From: Bacteroidota bacterium
Lineage (GTDB): Bacteria > Bacteroidota > Bacteroidia > Chitinophagales > Chitinophagaceae
Reading direction: 5' to 3'
DNA length: 15,117 bases
NCBI GenBank assembly: GCA_023415275.1
Contig: JAEZLJ010000095.1
Span: forward strand, 1 to 15,117
Part shown: positions 1 through 4,338 of the stretch, piece after piece
Layout: each line of letters begins with the position of its first letter
Numbering within the stretch: position 1 is the first letter of the stretch
Notes under the pieces: model-generated
What the model saw: only the letters and a program-made list of their open reading frames with translations
Told to the model about the DNA's origin: nothing
Databases searched by the model: none
Translations under genes and position numbers: made by a program

Positions 1-734
1 GTTAAGAGCTGCTCTATGGTGATTGCAGCCACTGCCTTATTTTTTAATCCAGGCAAAAATTCGCCTACTGTATCTGTCAGCTCAAGCCTGCCTTTATCCT
101 TGAGTTGGAGGATGCTGATAGACGTAAAAATCTTACCCATGGAGGCCAGTCCAAATTGCTGGTCAATGGTATTGGGCGCTCCCTGGTTATTATTACCGTA
201 AGACCTGGAGAAAAGTACTTTGCCCTGGTGACTGATGAATACATTTCCTGAAAACTGGTTGCCCAGCTTTTGATTGATATAGTTGTTGACCTGTTCGCCC
301 AGGTGCAGGTAATCCTGTTTCCCGGTTTGGACAAACTCACCTGGAAAGCGATCAGGCCTTACCAATCTTTGCTGAAACTGCTGGTTGGAATCAGTCATGA
401 TGGAAAACCTCCACCATGAATCAAATTGTTCGTCTTTAGCCCAGGCATCTGCCTGTGTGGGTGACAATACATTCACCTTTTTGACTGTCACTTTTCCAAT
501 AATGGAATAGGTGAATTTATACCTGTCCATCAGGTGGTTCAGTTCAGCAGTGTCTTTGACCACTGGTTGCAATAAATGATAGTATTGAGCGCTATCGCCT
601 GAATTATAGACCCGGAAGAACTGATCTACAGTTTCTACCAGCTTACCTTTCTGTATATCAGACTGGCCCCATGCAGCAGAGCTGAGACAGGTAAGCAAGA
701 GGGCAGCACAAAGAAGTTTGATTGATTGTAACAT
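1..734 (-). CDS. Exported serine hydrolase (beta-lactamase/PBP4* family), C-terminal part missing
   Basis: Open frame from ATG at 734 running off the left edge; 244 residues are visible. Residues 1-23 form a signal peptide (hydrophobic LLCAALLLTCLSS core, cleavage near AWGQ). Residues 25-130 are a helical N-terminal region typical of Bacteroidota serine hydrolases. From about residue 145 the beta-lactamase fold begins. The SxxK catalytic motif is S198-M-G-K201 within GLASMGKIFTS, followed by LQLKDKGRLELTDTVGEFLP, the usual sequence after the nucleophile helix. The Tyr-x-Asn and His/Lys-x-Gly motifs would lie outside the window. Family members are periplasmic peptidases or esterases acting on peptides, D-amino-acid substrates or esters; the substrate cannot be told. 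Unlike the related protein at 7084-8187 its nucleophile and general base are intact. Family assignment is firm, activity is inferred. Confidence 0.85.
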   Translation of the reverse strand, partial: MLQSIKLLCAALLLTCLSSAAWGQSDIQKGKLVETVDQFFRVYNSGDSAQYYHLLQPVVKDTAELNHLMDRYKFTYSIIGKVTVKKVNVLSPTQADAWAKDEQFDSWWRFSIMTDSNQQFQQRLVRPDRFPGEFVQTGKQDYLHLGEQVNNYINQKLGNQFSGNVFISHQGKVLFSRSYGNNNQGAPNTIDQQFGLASMGKIFTSISILQLKDKGRLELTDTVGEFLPGLKNKAVAAITIEQLL

Positions 735-741
735 ACAGCAT

Positions 742-758
742 AAGACCTCTACGGTCTT
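742..758 (-). promoter_or_regulatory. Small hairpin just upstream of the serine hydrolase start
   Basis: AAGACC (742-747) and GGTCTT (753-758) form a perfect 6-bp stem with a 5-base loop. On the minus-strand mRNA it ends 7 bases before the ATG at 734 and contains the only purine-rich stretch (AGAGG) near that start. It could modulate translation initiation; a chance hairpin is equally possible. Confidence 0.2.
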
Positions 759-811
759 CGGTAGGTTACAGCCAGGTATAAAATTGTAAGAAACTCCCTG
801 GGAAACAGCCT

Positions 812-991
812 TTAATGCCTTCCCTGGCCTTCCGGTGGTGCTTCAATGGCCTCCCTTTTATTGCGCTCCCGGGGTTCAGTGTTCTTGCCATCCAGGTTGG
901 GAGATCCATCTTTGTTGACCTTGACAAAGGCCTTATCTGTATTTTTCAGGGGAGCATGCTGCTCTTCAAAATGTTGTAAATCCTTATTCAT
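812..991 (-). CDS. Small hydrophilic protein (59 aa), unknown function
   Basis: ATG at 991, TAA at 812-814. The product begins MNKDLQHFEEQHAPLKNTDK and ends EAPPEGQGRH. It has no signal peptide, no membrane segment and no hydrophobic core. Charged and polar residues dominate (Lys, Glu, Asp, Asn, Arg), so it is probably intrinsically disordered. It follows the 69-aa gene at 1013-1222 on the same strand with a 21-base gap, which suggests one transcript. Wobble positions look like coding sequence and the frame is clean. I do not recognise a family; a stress-related hydrophilin-like role is a guess from composition only. Confidence 0.55.
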   Translation of the reverse strand: MNKDLQHFEEQHAPLKNTDKAFVKVNKDGSPNLDGKNTEPRERNKREAIEAPPEGQGRH

Positions 992-1012
992 AAAAATGAT
1001 GTTTAAATTAGT

Positions 1013-1222
1013 TCAGGAAGCCTTGCCTGGCATGTCTTCATCTTGGGATTCCTGGTTAAAGTTGCCACCCATTTCGCCGTTGTTCATCTGACCCTCTTTT
1101 TGATCCATATCACTAATATCGCGGCTGATATTGGTGGTATTGCCTTCAGAATCCTTTATGAAATTATTGCGGCCGATGCCGCCCAGGTTGGTTTTTGATG
1201 GAAAGGTATCCTTATCGTTCAT
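1013..1222 (-). CDS. Small acidic, Asn/Gly-rich hydrophilic protein (69 aa), unknown function
   Basis: ATG at 1222. The sequence starts MNDKDTFPSKTNLGGIGRNN and contains a Met/Asn/Gly-rich stretch, GQMNNGEMGGNFNQ, near the C-terminal third. It is rich in Asp, Glu, Asn, Gln and Gly, has no cysteine or tryptophan, and has no signal peptide or membrane helix, so disorder is likely. It lies 21 bases upstream of the 59-aa gene on the same strand, and the pair are similar in kind though not clearly homologous. The plus-strand frame at 846-1091, antisense to this gene and its neighbour, looks like a shadow with biased composition. Function unknown. Confidence 0.55.
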   Translation of the reverse strand: MNDKDTFPSKTNLGGIGRNNFIKDSEGNTTNISRDISDMDQKEGQMNNGEMGGNFNQESQDEDMPGKAS

Positions 1223-1329
1223 GTTGCATGGTTTAAGTGAACTTTGAAAGAATTATGCCATTGAGGGTGTGTATTATTACTAACTGGCCCTCGCGGACTT
1301 TATACATCCAGTAGAGGGAATAGCCAGAA

Positions 1330-1866
1330 TTAATGGTGCCTGGTGGAATCTGTTCCGGCTTTTTCCTGTCTTAGCCTGGTTCCATACGGACCGGTACCTG
1401 TGTAGGGGCTTTTACCATTGACACCAATAAATGGACTTACAGAGCCAATTCCGCCGGGACTGCTACCCGTTCCTACTGCCCCGCTGCCTGTGCTGGTACC
1501 TGTGGAGGTGGCACCTACCTGGTAAAAACTGATCTTGCCATTTGCAAATCCATAGGTACCCGCAGGCACACCAATTAATGAGCTGCGGTCAATAGTGTAT
1601 GGAGTTTCATTGGCTTTTGCATTCAACAAATTAATAACGGGATCATTGATCTGCATGGGAGTCTGGGGTTCAGCATATGCGTTGTGAGCTGAAGTACTAG
1701 ACAAGGTGTATTTCCTACTTTCTTTGGTGGCTCCCAGGTTCAATGGCTTCACCGGTTGAGATGGCAGGACCGCCTTTCCGGAAGCTATAGAATTTTTCTT
1801 TTGCTGGGCCATTGATTGATGCATAACCAGTATGAGAGCAGCCATACATAAAAGAATAGATTTCAT
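1330..1866 (-). CDS. Secreted Gly/Ser/Thr-rich protein (178 aa), unknown function
   Basis: The start chosen is ATG at 1866, because it opens a good signal peptide (MKSILLCMAALILVMHQSMA, cleavage near MAQQ). The frame can be extended to a TTG at 1908, but that adds a Cys-rich segment ahead of a complete signal sequence. The mature part is polar: residues about 25-95 are Pro/Ser/Asn-rich, then comes VPAGTYGFANGKISFYQVGA (about residues 101-120), followed by a low-complexity Gly/Ser/Thr tract with alternating TGTSTGSG-type sequence, and a basic C-terminus ending DSTRHH. No catalytic motif is visible. It is probably periplasmic or surface-exposed. A hairpin at 1966-2003 separates it from the 72-aa gene upstream, so it may be transcribed on its own. 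Confidence 0.6.
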   Translation of the reverse strand: MKSILLCMAALILVMHQSMAQQKKNSIASGKAVLPSQPVKPLNLGATKESRKYTLSSTSAHNAYAEPQTPMQINDPVINLLNAKANETPYTIDRSSLIGVPAGTYGFANGKISFYQVGATSTGTSTGSGAVGTGSSPGGIGSVSPFIGVNGKSPYTGTGPYGTRLRQEKAGTDSTRHH

Positions 1867-1965
1867 GACAGCAGGTTTTAATAAAATGCAGCAAATGCAC
1901 TGCCACAATACCTGATAGGCTACATAAAGCTCCCTGGTTTTAAAGCATCATGGTTGAGGTAAACT

Positions 1966-2003
1966 GAAAGCAAAAGCCCCTGTAGAAACAGGGGCTTGCT
2001 TTC
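1966..2003 (-). terminator. Strong intrinsic-terminator-like hairpin
   Basis: GAAAGC (1966-1971) plus AAGCCCCTG (1974-1982) pair with CAGGGGCTT (1989-1997) plus GCTTTC (1998-2003). This gives about 15 bp with a 2-base bulge and a 6-base loop. Read on the minus strand the GC core is followed by CTTTTGCTTTC, weakly T-rich. It most likely ends the minus-strand transcript of the two small genes at 2578-2137. Confidence 0.6.
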
Positions 2004-2136
2004 AAAACGTAATATTTACCAGTTAAGGAAATATGGTACAAAATCGTTCATTTAATTAGCACCTGCAATAGTATAATTACCACGGCCATGCACAAACTAA
2101 AATAGTAGTATAACTAATTAATAGGTCCTCCAGGCG

Positions 2137-2355
2137 TTACCTACTGGTATTCTTATCCTCATTTTTATCGGCTGATTGATTACCCTTGCCCGCATCTATT
2201 GCACGGTCTTCCTGCTGGTTTTCCATATTACCCTGGCTCGCCCTTCCATAATCAACAACAGCAGCACCGGGATCATTTAAAGTTTCATTTTTATTTTCAG
2301 TGTTGCTGCTTGAACCCTTTCCTTGTTCTCTTCGCTCATCTCTATTTTCTGCCAT
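2137..2355 (-). CDS. Small highly charged hydrophilic protein (72 aa), unknown function
   Basis: The start is taken as ATG at 2355, giving MAENRDERREQGKGSSSNTE. The frame is open further upstream (to 2505), but that extension overlaps the 70-aa gene at 2366-2578 and encodes an unlike, hydrophobic/basic segment. The protein is almost free of hydrophobic clusters and rich in Glu, Asp, Asn, Gln, Lys and Arg, with one GAAVVDYGRASQGN segment in the middle. No signal peptide. It starts 10 bases after the stop of the upstream 70-aa gene, so co-translation in one operon is likely, and it is followed by the hairpin at 1966-2003. The family is unrecognised and disorder is inferred from composition. Confidence 0.6.
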   Translation of the reverse strand: MAENRDERREQGKGSSSNTENKNETLNDPGAAVVDYGRASQGNMENQQEDRAIDAGKGNQSADKNEDKNTSR

Positions 2356-2365
2356 GATGTTGATT

Positions 2366-2578
2366 TTAATATATATCCTCTGAATGATTTCCTCTTTGAC
2401 CTTCTTGTAAATCATTTTGCCAACGCTCTTGTCTTTCACGGGTGGTTTGATCATTCGCCACTTCATGCTTCCTGTCATCATCAAGGTAATTGATGTGTTT
2501 ATCACGGTTAGCCTCCGATGGAGTGCTCAGGCTGCGGTCAGATTCCTGGCCTGTAGCCGGTCTTCTATCGTTTTTCAT
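2366..2578 (-). CDS. Small highly charged hydrophilic protein (70 aa), unknown function
   Basis: ATG at 2578. The product begins MKNDRRPATGQESDRSLSTP and contains the Arg/Gln/Glu-rich stretch TTRERQERWQNDLQEGQRG near its C-terminus. It carries one Trp and two Tyr (one of them the last residue) but no hydrophobic core, signal peptide or membrane span. Its composition closely matches the 72-aa product encoded 10 bases downstream, and the two look like a small operon. The closest general comparison is a hydrophilin-type stress protein, but no diagnostic motif is present, so no function is assigned. Confidence 0.6.
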   Translation of the reverse strand: MKNDRRPATGQESDRSLSTPSEANRDKHINYLDDDRKHEVANDQTTRERQERWQNDLQEGQRGNHSEDIY

Positions 2579-2675
2579 ATGCTTCGTTTTTTACATTGCC
2601 GCTAATATGATGCCACTAACTGCCTTGATCAGTATACTGCAGTAATGAATTAGGATGATAAGATGTGAGTATCAA

Positions 2676-3251
2676 CTATGGAGTGGGCATCGAAATACTG
2701 CTACAGTCAACAGGATCCAGTTTTTGTCCAGCCTGGTAATCTATAGATTGGTGATCCTTATATAATACGGTATCGCCCTTGTTCGTGAGAGGTCCTACAC
2801 CTCTTATCAGGCTATTACCAGATTTTAGTAATGCGATCTCCATGACCGAACGCATACCTTCCGACATGAAATCATACATTACATAAAGGGTATCACCATT
2901 CACATAGCCGGTAATATCACCATGGCTGGAATCTTTCTGGTAATTGTCAAAGGACATGACGCCAGTAATCCTTTTGCCTTTTTGTTGAAGTTGAAGCAAT
3001 ACTGTATCCCTTTTAAGCACATACATGTAGCAGTTGGTTACACTGCTTCCAGGCTGCACTGTCACTGTATCAACATGTGCGGATTGGAATGTAGAATCAG
3101 CATCTGTCTTTGACCCGGAAGAATGATCATTGCAGGCCACTAACATGACCAGGAAAACTCCGGGAAGGAATGCCTTTGTTATCACGACCGGTAAACCATT
3201 GAGGCGGGTAAATATTGTTCTCATAGAATTAAAATTCCGCTTACTCTTCAT
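2676..3251 (-). CDS. Putative lipoprotein (191 aa) of a Bacteroidota-type unknown family
   Basis: A lipobox is plain in FLPGVFLVMLVAC: the lipidated Cys is residue 40 from the start at 3251, or residue 31 from the alternative ATG at 3224. I prefer 3251 because its ATG overlaps the stop of the 38-aa gene (TGATG), suggesting translational coupling, although this gives a long basic n-region. After a Ser/Asp-rich linker there is one compact domain from about residue 70: TNCYMYVLKRDTVLLQLQQK, KRITGVMSFDNYQKDSSHGD, YVNGDTLYVMYDFMSEG, then a terminal PVDC. The pattern of alternating short strands separated by GD or GK turns suggests a lipocalin-like beta structure. The two domain Cys near the start and end could pair. 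I have seen this sequence style in Bacteroidota lipoproteins but know no function for it. Confidence 0.7.
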   Translation of the reverse strand: MKSKRNFNSMRTIFTRLNGLPVVITKAFLPGVFLVMLVACNDHSSGSKTDADSTFQSAHVDTVTVQPGSSVTNCYMYVLKRDTVLLQLQQKGKRITGVMSFDNYQKDSSHGDITGYVNGDTLYVMYDFMSEGMRSVMEIALLKSGNSLIRGVGPLTNKGDTVLYKDHQSIDYQAGQKLDPVDCSSISMPTP

Positions 3252-3367
3252 CAGCAATGCCCCAATAACCAATAGATCAAAATGAAAACTATAATGGTAC
3301 CAAAACAACCACCTCCTAACTTTTTTGCGCCGTATCCTGCTATTATTGCCCTTAACCAGTTTTGCAT
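3251..3367 (-). CDS. 38-aa single-span membrane microprotein
   Basis: ATG at 3367, TGA at 3251-3253. The short product starts MQNWLRAIIAGYGAKKLGGG and continues as CFGTIIVFILIYWLLGHC: an amphipathic start, a GAKKLGGGC hinge, and one strongly hydrophobic helix of about 15 residues ending in His-Cys. The final A of TGA is the first base of the ATG at 3251 of the lipoprotein gene, so the two are probably co-translated. The hydrophobic, well-punctuated sequence and the overlap argue that this is a real gene despite its size. Small proteins with a KKLGGGCFGT-type motif before one helix occur in Bacteroidota in my recollection; function unknown. It may act in the membrane with the lipoprotein. Confidence 0.6.
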   Translation of the reverse strand: MQNWLRAIIAGYGAKKLGGGCFGTIIVFILIYWLLGHC

Positions 3368-3604
3368 AAACTAATAAATTATAGGTGATCAGGATAAAAA
3401 ATTATGCCATATAGATCCCAAAGAGGCGGAAGAATGGGATTATGGTATGGCCAGCATAATAAAACAAAATCGGGTGGTTAGAAATAATCATCATTGATTC
3501 GCCGTACCAGGTTTACAGTATGTATGTAAGAAAACGCAAAGCCAAAAAGTAAAGCAGTGGATCTTTTTTCCTATTCCAGGCATCCAGACATTATACTTAT
3601 GCTG

Positions 3605-3682
3605 CACAAAAAAAGCCATTTCGGGTGAAATGGCTTTACTATAACACATGAGAGAAACTGGCTGCTGTGCGTGCATTTATCT
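3605..3682 (-). ncRNA. Candidate small RNA ending at an orphan terminator
   Basis: A minus-strand transcript starting near 3682 and ending just after the hairpin at 3612-3637 would be about 75-80 nt and would contain no plausible gene. Support is the very good Rho-independent terminator with a T7 tract on this strand, plus a Bacteroidota-like promoter about 6 bases upstream (3688-3718). No known RNA family is recognised. Alternatively the terminator belongs to a longer, unrecognised transcript from the right. Confidence 0.25.
3612..3637 (-). terminator. Intrinsic terminator with no obvious gene in front of it
   Basis: AAAGCCATTTC (3612-3622) and GAAATGGCTTT (3627-3637) form a perfect 11-bp stem with a 4-base loop. 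Read on the minus strand the stem runs into seven T residues, a textbook Rho-independent terminator. The nearest credible upstream gene on the minus strand is clpB, more than 700 bases away and with its own terminator. Confidence 0.8.
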
Positions 3683-3687
3683 GGAGG

Positions 3688-3718
3688 CAAAGTTGGTTAT
3701 ATATTGAAGGATTCACAA
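3688..3718 (-). promoter_or_regulatory. Possible Bacteroidota-type promoter for the small RNA
   Basis: On the minus strand TTG (3718-3716) is followed after 20 bases by CAACTTTG (3695-3688). This is one base off the Bacteroidota -7 consensus TAnnTTTG, with a -33 TTG at acceptable spacing. The match is short and unsupported by data. Confidence 0.2.
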
Positions 3719-3782
3719 CCGTATAATCACCTAATTCTTACCGTTTTTATACGGTATTTTGAAGAAATGAGTCCTTCTCAGA

Positions 3783-4017
3783 AGTGAATAACGTTATAAT
3801 TAGGCAGTTAGGAAGGAAATACTATGCAACTCAATGATCCTAAGATGCTCAAAAAACCTATGTGGATCTATTAAACCAATCTCCTGATAACCTTTTCCTG
3901 GGATAGATTTGTTTAAAAAGGGGATGTGGATAATTTTTATGGATGAGCTGTATTTCATTATCAGCAGCCTGAAAACAGGGATGTGAATAAATACTTCCAG
4001 GCTAAGTATGTGTACTT
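3783..4017. other. Cluster of DnaA-box-like 9-mers in one orientation
   Basis: TGTGGATAA (3925-3933) and TGTGAATAA (3982-3990) both match the DnaA box TTATnCACA exactly when read on the minus strand, and they sit inside longer near-identical repeats GGGATGTGrATAA. AGTGAATAA (3783-3791) is one mismatch away; TGTGGATCT (3861-3869) and TGTGTACTT (4009-4017) are weaker. All share one orientation. The sites could be for DnaA-dependent regulation of the gene at 4066, a DnaA-titration site, or part of an origin. The motif is short, so chance is a real alternative. Confidence 0.3.
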
Positions 4018-4065
4018 TGCACACAGATTTTATTAGATTTACTTTCGTCTAAAGTCTAAACCACC

Positions 4066-4269
4066 ATGGAAAAGCGAACCCTTAAATTTAACTGCCTGAT
4101 TAATATGGCCAGGTTTTCTAAGATGGTTGCTGTGGGATACCTTATGAATACGAATAACTTCACCCTGACGGGCCGTTTTACGGACACGGATGTTTCCTTA
4201 GCATCAGAAGAGTATGATGCCATTGAGATAGACACTACGGAAAAGGTATTCTCCTATGAATCAATGTGA
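4066..4269 (+). CDS. Small protein (67 aa), unknown function
   Basis: ATG at 4066 in the context CCACCATGG, followed by the hairpin at 4294-4318, so it appears to be a complete single-gene unit. The product is MEKRTLKFNC at the start, a short hydrophobic stretch around MVAVGYLM, then NNFTLTGRFTDTDVSLASEE and a Glu/Asp-rich C-terminus. A Met at residue 14 (MARFSK) is an alternative start. No signal peptide or clear membrane span. The second half reads like a small folded domain with mixed strand and helix. I do not recognise the family. The DnaA-box-like repeats upstream lie in its promoter region. Confidence 0.55.
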   Translation: MEKRTLKFNCLINMARFSKMVAVGYLMNTNNFTLTGRFTDTDVSLASEEYDAIEIDTTEKVFSYESM

Positions 4270-4293
4270 GCCAGTATATTGCTTATTAACAAA

Positions 4294-4318
4294 AAAGCCC
4301 GGGAAGTTCCCGGGCTTT
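4294..4318. terminator. Bidirectional terminator between the 67-aa gene and clpB
   Basis: AAAGCCCGGG (4294-4303) and CCCGGGCTTT (4309-4318) form a perfect 10-bp stem around AAGTT. On the minus strand the stem is followed by six T residues, serving clpB. On the plus strand only three T residues follow before TATATTG, serving the 67-aa gene less strongly. Confidence 0.85.
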
Positions 4319-4338
4319 ATATTGTAATATCGGTTCCA

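Larger units (their letters stand above)
3368..4065. other. Long stretch without a convincing gene
   Basis: Roughly 700 AT-rich bases between the 38-aa gene and the 67-aa gene. Minus-strand frames at 3491-3676 and 3800-4024 have unnatural composition; the first is read through a terminator hairpin and is rejected. The region contains an orphan intrinsic terminator (3612-3637), the 8-bp inverted repeat ACCGTATA/TATACGGT (3718-3725 and 3748-3755), and DnaA-box-like 9-mers between 3783 and 4017. These are entered separately. Confidence 0.6.

Noticed and set aside
846..1091. Plus-strand frame of 81 codons antisense to the small hydrophilic genes
   Set aside because: Ser/Leu/Cys-rich composition typical of an antisense shadow; the minus-strand frames explain the region better.
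1866..1908. TTG-started extension of the secreted Gly-rich protein
   Set aside because: Adds a Cys-rich stretch ahead of an already complete signal peptide starting at 1866.
2041..2100. 13-codon hydrophobic minus-strand frame in the gap after the 72-aa gene
   Set aside because: Too short to support from sequence alone, with no ribosome-binding or coupling signal.
3224..3308. Alternative starts of the lipoprotein gene at 3308 (TTG) and 3224 (ATG)
   Set aside because: 3308 overlaps the 38-aa gene and adds a non-signal segment. 3224 remains possible but lacks the stop/start overlap seen at 3251.
3491..3676. Minus-strand frame of 61 codons
   Set aside because: It is read straight through the perfect terminator hairpin at 3612-3637, and its composition (many Cys, His, Trp, Phe) is unlike neighbouring proteins.
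3800..4024. Minus-strand frame of 74 codons
   Set aside because: It covers the DnaA-box-like repeats, has no recognisable fold or signal sequence, is rich in Ile/His in no order, and has no upstream context supporting translation.
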